A DNA stretch of 64,000 bases. It comes from Pseudomonas laurylsulfatiphila. Its GTDB lineage: Bacteria; Pseudomonadota; Gammaproteobacteria; Pseudomonadales; Pseudomonadaceae. Shown piece after piece: positions 9,082 to 20,332 of the stretch. The notes under the pieces are model-generated. The model searched no databases. It was not told the DNA's origin and worked only from the letters and a program-made list of their open reading frames with translations. Within the stretch, counting starts at the first letter, position 1. Every line of letters starts with the position of its first letter. The position numbers and the translations under genes are program-made. The stretch is taken from positions 620,001-684,000 of the forward strand of contig NZ_NIRS01000005.1 of NCBI RefSeq assembly GCF_002934665.1, in the 5' to 3' direction.

Positions 9082-9112
9082 ATTCAACAGCCTGAACCAA
9101 CTACAGGGTCAA
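9082..9112 (-). promoter_or_regulatory. MerR-family (CadR-like) promoter of cadA
   Basis: On the minus strand, TTGACC (9112-9107) and TTGAAT (9087-9082) are separated by a 19-bp spacer. The spacer region carries an imperfect dyad ACCCTGTAG...CAGGCT. This closely resembles the CadR-controlled cadA promoter known from P. putida. Transcription would start near 9075, about 25 bases before the cadA ATG, which supports the chosen start codon. Confidence 0.78.
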
Positions 9113-9336
9113 GCAATGAATTGAAGCTATTTCACATTCCAGTAGGGTGGTTTTTTGGTTATCGGTATCGGACATTGAGCTGCGTCTTTGCAGCAGTGCT
9201 ATTTTTCTAGAGACCTTTTTGAGTTGCAGGCCTTGCAGCGCCTCTCTCTCGATAGCAGAAGGCTGTAAATGAACGAAATTGAGTTGGAACGGCATCCAAA
9301 GCACCTGCCTAACCCCTCACAAACATGGAGAACCCT

Positions 9337-10248
9337 ATGAGCGCTGGTCATAGTCACGGTGAAGTACGTGCAGGGCACGAAAAAAAATTGTGGATAGCTT
9401 TGGCGCTGACGACGAGCTTCATGGTCGCGGAAGTCATAGGGGCTTTCATCACTGGCAGCTTGGCATTGTTATCTGATGCCGCTCATATGCTTACCGATTC
9501 CACCGCCCTTGCAATTTCATTGGTCGCTATTCAGATCGCCAAACGACCCGCGGATAGGAAACGGACATTTGGTTATGCGCGATTTGAAATTCTCGCGGCT
9601 GCATTCAATGCGATGCTGCTGTTCATGGTGGCGGTGTACATCTTGTATGAAGCATATCAGCGGATTAAGACTCCAACAGAAATCCAGTCGACAGCCATGT
9701 TGATCGTAGCGTTGATAGGGTTGGCTGTGAACCTTGTCTCAATGCGGTTGCTCATGTCTGGCAGTAGTGAAAGCCTCAATGTCAAAGGCGCGTACCTTGA
9801 GGTCTGGAGCGATATGTTAGGTTCCCTCGGCGTGATTGGGGCGGCACTGATCATTCGTTTTACCGCGTGGACCTGGATTGACTCTATTGTTGCTGCGGCG
9901 ATCGGATTTTGGGTGCTCCCCAGAACTTGGGTTTTGCTCAAAGAGAGCATGAACATCCTTTTGCAGGGGGTACCGGAAGGAATTGATATCGCTGAAGTGG
10001 AGTTCAGAATCAGGGCGGTTAAAGGCATTGAGGATATCCATGACCTGCACATCTGGGCTTTAACCAGCGGTAAGAACGTGATGAGTGCACACCTCGTCGT
10101 CCAGTACTCCTCAGGCGGTGAGCAAGAGATATTGACTGAAGTAACACGATTGATGAGTGAAGAATTCCATATTGACCATACGACTCTTCAGATAGAAAAC
10201 TCAGAGTTTCATGCTGGCCTTGCAGAAAACGAAGGTATGCAGCACTAA
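9337..10248 (+). CDS. czcD: Cation diffusion facilitator (CzcD/ZitB-type) exporter
   Basis: A 303-residue Zn/Cd/Co-proton antiporter of the inner membrane. It has a short His-containing N-terminus (SAGHSHGE) and six transmembrane segments. The metal site is formed by LLSDAAHMLTDS in helix 2 and EVWSDMLGS in helix 5. A C-terminal cytoplasmic dimerisation domain contains IEDIHDLHIWALTSG. The ATG at 9337 has GGAG 9 bases before it; a second ATG four codons upstream overlaps that ribosome binding site. It is divergent from cadA. The 224 bp before it shows no second MerR-type promoter that I can recognise. Confidence 0.9.
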   Translation: MSAGHSHGEVRAGHEKKLWIALALTTSFMVAEVIGAFITGSLALLSDAAHMLTDSTALAISLVAIQIAKRPADRKRTFGYARFEILAAAFNAMLLFMVAVYILYEAYQRIKTPTEIQSTAMLIVALIGLAVNLVSMRLLMSGSSESLNVKGAYLEVWSDMLGSLGVIGAALIIRFTAWTWIDSIVAAAIGFWVLPRTWVLLKESMNILLQGVPEGIDIAEVEFRIRAVKGIEDIHDLHIWALTSGKNVMSAHLVVQYSSGGEQEILTEVTRLMSEEFHIDHTTLQIENSEFHAGLAENEGMQH

Positions 10249-10702
10249 GCATCACTTCAAGCTTGTTCCGGGATGGGTATGGACCGCCGCTATGCCACTG
10301 GAATTTTTTCAGTTGCCGTAGGGGAGATCCGAAGCCGAGACAGCCACGGCTCAGGAAACTCATTCCTGACCTTCAGCACGCCCCAGGCCAAACGATGACA
10401 GTGTCAATCGCCGCCCAATAACCCCTACCTCTGCTTGCTCGAATCTCAAAACGCGGTCTTGGTATGTTTACCCAATTCCCCCCCAATACAGGGGAGTATC
10501 CCCAATGTTCATCCTTCCATCCGACGCCAGTGGATTGACCTCCATCACCTACAGAACGTCGGTTAAATGAAGCTTTCTTCATACTTCAAAATTGTTCGCC
10601 GTGTCTGGCATGGACTCTGCTTGCAGCCTAAACCAAGGGCAAAGTGCTATCGACACGCAGCATGTATGGCTCACCACCTAATCATGCTGGGAGGCAATGA
10701 GG
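10249..10702. other. Intergenic region between czcD and the multicopper oxidase gene
   Basis: No convincing gene. It contains several small dyads: TCAGGAA-5-TTCCTGA (10351-10369), TGACA-G-TGTCA (10396-10406) and GGGGA-3-TCCCC near 10490-10505. The last two could be operators for the downstream copper gene; the first could end czcD transcription. None matches a regulator box I can name with confidence. Confidence 0.4.
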
Positions 10703-14131
<3,429 letters not shown>

Positions 14132-14140
14132 CCTGCGCCA

Positions 14141-14172
14141 CCTTGCACTCCAGGTACAGGTGGAGTGCAAGG
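14141..14172 (+). terminator. Strong hairpin between the oxidase and SCO-cytochrome genes
   Basis: A perfect 11-bp inverted repeat, CCTTGCACTCC and GGAGTGCAAGG, with a 10-base loop, lies 9 bp after the oxidase stop and 32 bp before the next start. Only a short CTTTC follows. It could partly terminate transcription or protect the 3' end of the oxidase message, and so set the ratio of the two products. Confidence 0.6.
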
Positions 14173-14204
14173 CTTTCATCAGTATTCAGGACAGGACACA
14201 AATC

Positions 14205-15251
14205 ATGATCACTTCACATTGGACCCCGACGATCAAATTTCTCCGCCTGCTGCTGTTGCTTACCTTGGGCATCACAGGCGGCTCGGCCGCCGTTGCCGAA
14301 GACAGCGGTTCAAGCACACCTTGGGGACGGGACTACTTCCCCAATACTGAGCTGGTCAATCAAGACGGCCAGAAAATGCGTTTTTTCGATGACATGATCA
14401 AGGATAAGGTGGTGGCGATTAACTTCATCTTCACCTCTTGCACCGACTCCTGCCCACTGGAAACTGCACGCCTGCTCCAGGTCCAAAAAGTGCTCGGTGA
14501 CCGGGTTGGTAAGGAAGTATTCCTCTACTCAATTAGCATTGACCCGGAAACCGATACACCGGAAGTGCTGAAGAAGTACACCGAGAAATTTAGGATCGGC
14601 CCCGGCTGGCAATTCCTCACCGGTAACAAGGACGACATCACTGCACTGCGTAAAAGCCTGGGGCTGTTCATCGACGGCATCGACAACGGCCGCAACAAGG
14701 ACCACAACCTGAGCCTGATCATCGGCAACCAAAGTACGGGTCGCTGGATGAAATCCTCGCCCATGGAAAACCCCTACATTCTGGCCGATCGCTTGAGCAA
14801 AACACTACAGAACTGGAAAGACGCCAGCACCAACGACCAGGATTATGCCAGCGCCCCAACCCTGCGCCCGCCGAGTGCCGGCGAACAGATCTACCGCACA
14901 CGCTGCTCGTCCTGCCATACCCTTGGAGACACTCAGAACGCTGGCATCCGCAGCATTGGCCCGGACCTGATCGGAGTCACTCGCCAGCGCGACCCGCAAT
15001 GGCTGAAGCGCTGGATCAAGGAACCGGATCAGATGCTGGCAGAGAAAGACGCGCTGGCGATGCAGTTGTATGAGCAATACAACAACATCGCGATGCCCAA
15101 TCTGCGCCTAGGCGAAATAGAGACCAGTGCCGTACTCACCTATCTGGCAGAAGAGACCGAACGGTTGCAACCTGAGGCGCCGATGGCGCAGGACACGCAT
15201 GACGGAGCCCACCAGCACGCTGGCCCCAAGATTCAGCAACAAGGCGGCTAA
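14205..15251 (+). CDS. SCO1/SenC-type copper chaperone fused to a cytochrome c domain
   Basis: A 348-residue exported protein. A signal peptide (LLLLLTLGITGGSAAVA) precedes an SCO thioredoxin-fold domain with the copper motif CTDSC (Cys79 and Cys83) and the partner His in KDHNLSLIIG. It is followed by a class I cytochrome c domain with heme motif CSSCH (234-238) and axial Met in IAMPNLRLGE. The C-terminus is His-rich (DTHDGAHQHAG). SCO proteins deliver copper or reduce thiols at copper sites. The fusion suggests coupled copper loading and electron transfer for the adjacent oxidase. The ATG at 14205 was chosen because GGACA precedes it. Confidence 0.85.
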   Translation: MITSHWTPTIKFLRLLLLLTLGITGGSAAVAEDSGSSTPWGRDYFPNTELVNQDGQKMRFFDDMIKDKVVAINFIFTSCTDSCPLETARLLQVQKVLGDRVGKEVFLYSISIDPETDTPEVLKKYTEKFRIGPGWQFLTGNKDDITALRKSLGLFIDGIDNGRNKDHNLSLIIGNQSTGRWMKSSPMENPYILADRLSKTLQNWKDASTNDQDYASAPTLRPPSAGEQIYRTRCSSCHTLGDTQNAGIRSIGPDLIGVTRQRDPQWLKRWIKEPDQMLAEKDALAMQLYEQYNNIAMPNLRLGEIETSAVLTYLAEETERLQPEAPMAQDTHDGAHQHAGPKIQQQGG

Positions 15252-15378
15252 TCCGAGTTATGGCTCGCTTACAGGAGCACTCTGCGCAAGAAGCCGCGAA
15301 GATTGCTCCCCAATTGCGTTTCTCGGGTAGAGGTTGTCCTCAAAACTGTCAATTACTCCCAGCAGGCACAACAGCGAA

Positions 15379-16023
15379 CTATCGCGACTGATCGATTTCC
15401 CCGCGGATCAAGTCGTAAAGCGGCTGAGCCCCGAAGTTGGTCAGCGGTTTGCCGTTGACGAAGAATGTTGGTGTTTTGCTCACGCCAACGGCCGTGGCAT
15501 CAGCCGCATCTTTTTCGATCGTAGCCGTGATATCCGCCGACATCATTTGTCCCCGGGCCTTATCAACGTCCAACCCGGCCTGACCTGCAGCGGTCCATGC
15601 AGCCGATGCAGTCGCGTCATCATGCCATTGCCCCTGCGACTCTAGAACGGCCTCGAGTACCGGTACGAATACACCTTGCTTGCGGGCTGTTTCCAGGATC
15701 CGGATGGCTTCTTCTGAGCCCTTGTGAAGTCGTACATAACGTAGAACCAGTCGAACATCGGACGGATGCTTGGCCATCATCTGTTTAACGATGGGATAAA
15801 AAGCACGGCAGCTTTCACAGGAGGGATCGAAGAACTCAACAATCGTCACGGGTGCATCGGCAGGACCAAAGCTTGGCGAGTGAAAGCGCACAAGTGAACT
15901 TGCTTTCGGCACGGGAACTTCAGCTTGGGGATCAGTGGATGCTCGATCATAAAAAAAAGCTGCAACTACGAAGCCGATGATGGCAAACAGACTGACAACA
16001 AGAACGACACTACGTTTGCTCAT
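15379..16023 (-). CDS. DsbA-family periplasmic thiol-disulfide oxidoreductase
   Basis: A 214-residue protein with an N-terminal membrane anchor or signal (SVVLVVSLFAIIGFVVAAFF). Its thioredoxin domain starts at APVTIVEFFDPSCESC; the active site is C69-E-S-C72 and the cis-Pro loop is SKTPTFFVNGKPL. It is closer to BdbD/ScsC-like members than to classical DsbA (CPHC). Its ATG overlaps the stop of the DsbB-like gene upstream by 4 bp (ATGA), so the two are coupled. It points convergently at the SCO-cytochrome gene and probably manages Cys redox state in the copper proteins of this cluster (inference). Confidence 0.85.
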   Translation of the reverse strand: MSKRSVVLVVSLFAIIGFVVAAFFYDRASTDPQAEVPVPKASSLVRFHSPSFGPADAPVTIVEFFDPSCESCRAFYPIVKQMMAKHPSDVRLVLRYVRLHKGSEEAIRILETARKQGVFVPVLEAVLESQGQWHDDATASAAWTAAGQAGLDVDKARGQMMSADITATIEKDAADATAVGVSKTPTFFVNGKPLTNFGAQPLYDLIRGEIDQSR

Positions 16024-16460
16024 GCGGAAAATCTCCGGCGAATGATGGCTAGAAGAAGGATAAGGAAGCTGAATACGCCCAGCGACAGCAATGGCAATGG
16101 AACACTGCTGAAAATGGTCATGTCGGCACCGGAACATGATGGTCCAGCACCACAGGGTTTGAGGCTTTCCGGAATAACCCCGAAATAAAGAAGATTGTGA
16201 TAAAGCGCGATCAACCAGCCCATCACCGCTAAAGGCAATGCATAACGCCAGACACCCGTGTCCGAAATGCAGCAAGCAACCCCGAGCACCAGGACGAGAG
16301 GAAACATGAATGCCCGCTGAAACCAACAAAGCACGCAGGGTGCTTGCCCCATGATTTCCCCGACAAACAATACGGCGATAGTTGAAATCAGGGAGAGCAA
16401 CCATGCACAGAGAAGAAGCGTCCATCCATCGGGTTGACGTTGTGGGTTGGTGGTTTCCAT
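16020..16460 (-). CDS. dsbB: DsbB/BdbC-like disulfide bond formation membrane protein
   Basis: A 146-residue four-helix inner-membrane protein. The first periplasmic pair is CVLC in QAPCVLCWFQRAF and the second loop has a Cys pair in LKPCGAGPSC, as in quinone-reducing DsbB/BdbC proteins. It would reoxidise the DsbA-like protein encoded immediately downstream, with which it overlaps by 4 bp. The ATG at 16460 was chosen over an in-frame start 19 codons upstream because the family begins near here. The two together form a dedicated oxidative folding pair, distinct from the housekeeping one. Confidence 0.85.
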   Translation of the reverse strand: METTNPQRQPDGWTLLLCAWLLSLISTIAVLFVGEIMGQAPCVLCWFQRAFMFPLVLVLGVACCISDTGVWRYALPLAVMGWLIALYHNLLYFGVIPESLKPCGAGPSCSGADMTIFSSVPLPLLSLGVFSFLILLLAIIRRRFSA

Positions 16461-16531
16461 CGAGTTAAAGCCTTTTTGTTGTGGTCGTGTGCTTGTAGAT
16501 GCGGATGGGACAGGCACACGGATACTTTGGT

Positions 16532-16583
16532 AAAGCGTTCAATGACTGTCCCCTGCTAGCTGAAATTGGGCAATGAACGCTTT
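16532..16583. repeat. 10-bp inverted repeat upstream of dsbB-like gene
   Basis: AAAGCGTTCA (16532-16541) and TGAACGCTTT (16574-16583), separated by 32 bp, lie about 70-120 bp upstream of the DsbB-like start. It could be a pair of operator half-sites. The rest of 16461-16750 shows no recognisable gene. Confidence 0.45.
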
Positions 16584-16750
16584 CCAAAAAATACAGGAGG
16601 CATCGTGAGAATATTCTAGACACCTGAATAAGGGTGCCGACGTTCCGGGCTCAATCCGTGATGCTCCAGCAGAATCGACGATCAGAACGGCGGAGTGTCA
16701 TCCTCGGCAGTTATCAATAACCAGTCCAGCGTCCAGAGGCATGGCCATTC

Positions 16751-17008
16751 CTATCGGTCAATGCTGGAGCTCAACTGAGGGGTGTGGACCACTATCGCGA
16801 ATTCTCGTGTTGGGTCACTCGGATCCTTCGTTTGAAGCAACTCTTCAAAGGAACCGATCCCAAATATTACCCATGGTTCTGGGAAATGTCGCAGGAGGCG
16901 TTTTGCCTGCTGACGAACAGATTCCGGAAGTGTCTGATCTCTGGACAGCTCACGCAAGAACTCACCTGTTTGGACGATACTTCGGGTACGCTCGCAGGGC
17001 ATGGTCAT
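16751..17008 (-). CDS. Small BPSL0761-like protein
   Basis: An 85-residue protein that begins MTMPCERTRSIVQTGEFLRELSRD and continues with LPESVRQQAKRLLRHFPEPW. This start (M-P-x-ERTR, EFL, LLRH[FY]P) is what I recall for BPSL0761-family small proteins, which are common in accessory regions and on mobile elements of Gram-negative bacteria. Function is unknown. GGAG sits about 9 bases before the ATG at 17008. The C-terminal half (GIGSFEELLQTKDPSDPTREFAIVV) I do not recognise. It separates the metal cargo from the tns module. Confidence 0.55.
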   Translation of the reverse strand: MTMPCERTRSIVQTGEFLRELSRDQTLPESVRQQAKRLLRHFPEPWVIFGIGSFEELLQTKDPSDPTREFAIVVHTPQLSSSIDR

Positions 17009-17333
17009 GTGTCGCCACTCCGCTAGAATTTGCGCTTAACCTTAGAAAACCCACCGCCAACGCCAAGGGCGCTGAGGGTTTTAACCATTCGTTTGAATTA
17101 TAGCAAGCACGCTGCTCGGCTCCTCAGTGGTGAATAGGCCACTCGCGATAGAGCCTGGTTCGAGGTGAATGCTCCTGATTTCCCAGACGCATCTGACTGG
17201 CTGCTTCAGTCGATAGCTGCTCTAAAGGAAAGCAGCCTTGGATTGCAGCACTTTCGCAACGGACAGTGAAGCATTCTGAGGATTGAGGATTGAGGATTGA
17301 GGATTGGTACGCTGCCCGAACTCAAGGCTTGCG
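17009..17333. other. Non-coding stretch between the BPSL0761-like gene and tnsD
   Basis: I find no gene here. It contains the promoter region of the small gene at its left side and a 7-bp tandem repeat (17277-17304) just downstream of the tnsD stop. Confidence 0.5.
17277..17304. repeat. Tandem repeat, four perfect copies of TGAGGAT
   Basis: Four head-to-tail copies of the 7-mer TGAGGAT start at 17277, 17284, 17291 and 17298, followed by TGG. It lies 29 bp from the tnsD stop. Such a short repeat is prone to copy-number change by slippage. It is not related to the TnsB-like repeats at the element end. Confidence 0.85.
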
Positions 17334-18857
17334 CTACGCCTGGCGAGAGTCCTCCAGCGATCCTTGAAGCAACATAGATAATTCTGTATCCGATACCCGC
17401 CGAATGCGGATCGCTGCTAGTCGCAGCAGATTCGAAGTCGACATTTCCTTAGCTTGTGGATAGGTCGCAAACACCCAGGCGATCTTCCGAAGCTGAAAGT
17501 CATGCTCCGTTTCGACAAGGTCCCTCACAGTTTCAATCGCACAAGGGAATTTCGTGGCTAGTCGCAGAAAATCGTAATGGCGTGGAACAGCTCGGGCAAG
17601 TGCTGCATAAGAGATCCTAATCGGCCAAGAATGGGATTGGAGAAGGCAATCGCTTGCTTTTTGTAGTTCAACTACTAGTTCGGCATCTCTGGCAGCCCAA
17701 TCTACATACGGGTACCTGATAGCGGCCATATGATGGGATCTGACATAGTCGGTGAGCCAGATCCGATCATTCCGATATAGCCACATATAGTCAGTCCGAT
17801 CATGAACCCGCGTTGATTCGGGATATGCGACGAACCGCTCTCGATGAGCGTTCACCTTTAATTCGCCCGGGACGTTTCGCTTCTGGTAAGGAATTTTATT
17901 TTCACGAACAAACGTTGATAAGCCTTGATCTTCAAAGGCGAACGCCAAATTGGAAAGCCTTTCGGAATCAAGCCCAAGCAGGTGACAGAGGAAGTAGAAG
18001 CGAAATGGATGATGGGACCTTCGCGGAGTACGGAGCAGCCGGAGAACCCACTCATGCCCTTTGGGTTCGCCGGCGTTCAATAGCTGGTACTCACGTGATT
18101 GAGGTGCGCCTGCCATAGCGCCATTTAGGTAATCATGAAGCAGTGATAAACGAATGCGATCCCTGTGAAGAATTCCCAGCTCCGCCAGCCGATAGCGAAG
18201 CAAACCTCCGGTGAGTAGCTTTGATACTTCTGCTGAATTACGGAACCCCCATGCCGTGAGCTGTGCTACCTCAGTTAACGCTGGTATCTCATTTTGATTT
18301 TGAACTGCGTCTTCAAACCCGCGGTCCTTGAGACCATCGGGAAGAAACAAGTACCTCCAGTCATCGAATGGCGGACTCGCGACCTTCAGCACAATCTGAT
18401 GGTACGGGCACACCAGCACACCAGTTACTTGATGGATTCGATGCCAGTACGCTTGACCTCCATGTCGAATATCACGAGCAACGCAGCGCTCACAAAACTT
18501 CAGTGCTCCGAAGCGCTCAAAGCCCGAAGCAGTGAGCCCCACAGACATCTTCAACCCAATTCCCGAAGGTCCAGACATTGCTTTAATTGCAGTGTCCAGC
18601 TGACTACTGCTGAGGAACGGTGCGAAAATCGGTAACAGCGTATGTGCCTGGATGAGGTAACTCACTGACAACTTATTAGCCAATTGCTGTGAGAGTGCAT
18701 CGAGACAGCAAGGAAAGGCCGAGCCACAGGTCCTAGAATACCGACCAAACAAGTCGTAACTCGTCTGGCGATAGCTGGCATTGGCTGCGAGCCGATGGTA
18801 CCTAGCCGCCAGGCTGTAGATTGTTTCATCAGGGAAAGCTTGCGGAAAAAACTCCAT
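17334..18857 (-). CDS. tnsD: TnsD/TniQ-family target-site selector
   Basis: A 507-residue protein, practically the length of Tn7 TnsD. The N-terminal TniQ domain starts FPDETIYSLAARYHRLA and includes the zinc site C122-x2-C125 with C150-x2-H153 in VCPYHQ. In Tn7, TnsD binds the 3' end of glmS and directs insertion downstream; the element's position here, 25 bp from the glmS stop, fits that role. It is the last gene of tnsABCD, 32 bp after tnsC. No tnsE follows, so the conjugal-plasmid targeting pathway of Tn7 is apparently absent or encoded elsewhere. Confidence 0.9.
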   Translation of the reverse strand: MEFFPQAFPDETIYSLAARYHRLAANASYRQTSYDLFGRYSRTCGSAFPCCLDALSQQLANKLSVSYLIQAHTLLPIFAPFLSSSQLDTAIKAMSGPSGIGLKMSVGLTASGFERFGALKFCERCVARDIRHGGQAYWHRIHQVTGVLVCPYHQIVLKVASPPFDDWRYLFLPDGLKDRGFEDAVQNQNEIPALTEVAQLTAWGFRNSAEVSKLLTGGLLRYRLAELGILHRDRIRLSLLHDYLNGAMAGAPQSREYQLLNAGEPKGHEWVLRLLRTPRRSHHPFRFYFLCHLLGLDSERLSNLAFAFEDQGLSTFVRENKIPYQKRNVPGELKVNAHRERFVAYPESTRVHDRTDYMWLYRNDRIWLTDYVRSHHMAAIRYPYVDWAARDAELVVELQKASDCLLQSHSWPIRISYAALARAVPRHYDFLRLATKFPCAIETVRDLVETEHDFQLRKIAWVFATYPQAKEMSTSNLLRLAAIRIRRVSDTELSMLLQGSLEDSRQA

Positions 18858-18889
18858 AGCTGTCTCCTGCTAAAGCCCATAAAGGGTGA

Positions 18890-20332
18890 CTACCAAGGCT
18901 TATCGTCTATCCATCCTTCTGCCGATAAAGCTGCATCTAGGTCGGATGACTCAGCGATTTCTTTAGCAATATTCGAATCTATTGATTTGCTCACTGGGAC
19001 CATTGGATTCGCGCTTGGCTCATTGGCCTTCTCTCTCTTGCTTGTCGCATTGATATTCGAAATCAACGCTAGATCAGCCCGTCTTGCCCGACGCGCTGTG
19101 TCGAAATTCATCATCTGCGCGATCTGATCTTTCGCAGGCATCATGTCTTCAAAATCTGCGATCTGAAGAGGGTCACCACTGCGAAGCGCTTCGATAGGCT
19201 TATGCAACAAACGCATCTGCTCGTTATAAACGCGCTGCAAAATTGCCTCCGATACCTTCGGCAGCCCTTCATAGATCACATATCGCTGCGCCAGTGTGAG
19301 CAGCTTTACCAAAAAGTCTGTGTTGCCCTGGGTCAGGTCATAGACCTTATCCTCCAAAGCCGTAGTTAGCGGCTCAGGGGATCCTGTCCAATCATATTCC
19401 CAGAGTCTTTGTACGAGGTATCGCCAGTAATCATCGTCCGCGCTGAATCGATCAAACGACACCACTCCCATGCCCACAGCACGTCGTGCGTTCCGCAACA
19501 CACCTGAGAACAGCGGAACCATGGCATTAGTACCCACATATACCAAGGGAATGCCTGCCTCGTTTGAAAGGGTGACGAAGAAATTGAGCAGCGTCTCCTT
19601 ACCGTTACCGACACGCGCAGAATTGAGGTGCTGCAACTCATCAATGATCAATGCACCGATAAAGAAACTTCGACACAGCTGCGCGATCCGTTGAAGAAGG
19701 ATGCTGATGTTCAAGCGCGTGGTCATGAGCTTGCTGTACTGATTCACACTCAACGCTTCATCCAATGCGGCGAAAAATGCGGCACAAAATCCACGTAGAG
19801 AACCATCGTGTGGGCACTCAATTTTCAACCATACAACTTGGGTCTGGATGAACGGACGACCAGCATACTCAGCGTGCCTTATGGTCTGTGGATAAAGGCG
19901 GGCAATAGCATTCAAAGCGGTAGTTTTACCCATACCGCTGAGACCAACGAGCGTCATTGTCGATGCCGACGACTTGAACCCTGAATGCCTGATATCTTCG
20001 GTCGAGGAGGCGTGAAGCATTGCGACTGTATCTCGATGGAAAGGATGACGGCCTGTATATCCATGCCTAAGCAACTGGCTGAAGATGTCCTCCAAATGCA
20101 GATGGATTTCCAGCGGAATAACAGCGTCAGTGAGTCTGTTCACTCCATGGACTCTGAGCTTGGCGGGGAGGCTGCGCTCAGCTTCCGTAGGTTTAAGAGG
20201 TGAATGGAGAATCATCCGAGCGACATCGTCATCACTGAGGATAGGAGGGAGTGCCTCGATAAGCGGATTGCCATCATAATGAGGCAGACCCGTCGGTCTA
20301 TAGACCGCGGGTTGGTGTTTTTTTTCACTCAT
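18890..20332 (-). CDS. tnsC: TnsC-family AAA+ transposition regulator
   Basis: A 480-residue ATPase that links the target selector to the transposase. The Walker A motif is GLSGMGKTT (130-138) and Walker B is LIIDELQ (228-234); sensor residues lie in YVGTNAM. The first 110 residues carry a TnsC-like N-terminal region, and the C-terminal tail is Lys/Arg-rich and then acidic. The ATG overlaps the tnsB stop by 8 bp (ATGAGTGA), so translation is coupled. The coding sequence contains the only exact TTATCCACA 9-mer found in the element. Confidence 0.92.
   Translation of the reverse strand: MSEKKHQPAVYRPTGLPHYDGNPLIEALPPILSDDDVARMILHSPLKPTEAERSLPAKLRVHGVNRLTDAVIPLEIHLHLEDIFSQLLRHGYTGRHPFHRDTVAMLHASSTEDIRHSGFKSSASTMTLVGLSGMGKTTALNAIARLYPQTIRHAEYAGRPFIQTQVVWLKIECPHDGSLRGFCAAFFAALDEALSVNQYSKLMTTRLNISILLQRIAQLCRSFFIGALIIDELQHLNSARVGNGKETLLNFFVTLSNEAGIPLVYVGTNAMVPLFSGVLRNARRAVGMGVVSFDRFSADDDYWRYLVQRLWEYDWTGSPEPLTTALEDKVYDLTQGNTDFLVKLLTLAQRYVIYEGLPKVSEAILQRVYNEQMRLLHKPIEALRSGDPLQIADFEDMMPAKDQIAQMMNFDTARRARRADLALISNINATSKREKANEPSANPMVPVSKSIDSNIAKEIAESSDLDAALSAEGWIDDKPW

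Noticed and set aside
9051..9087. Longer cadA starting at the TTG at 9087
   Set aside because: That codon is inside the -10 element of the MerR-type promoter, so it would not be on the mRNA from that promoter.
16774..16790. GAGGGGTGTGG as a possible left end of the transposon (target duplication plus TGT)
   Set aside because: The 5 bp before TGT is not GAGGG in register, no TGTGACAAA-type repeats lie inside, and it would place the metal genes outside the element without explanation.
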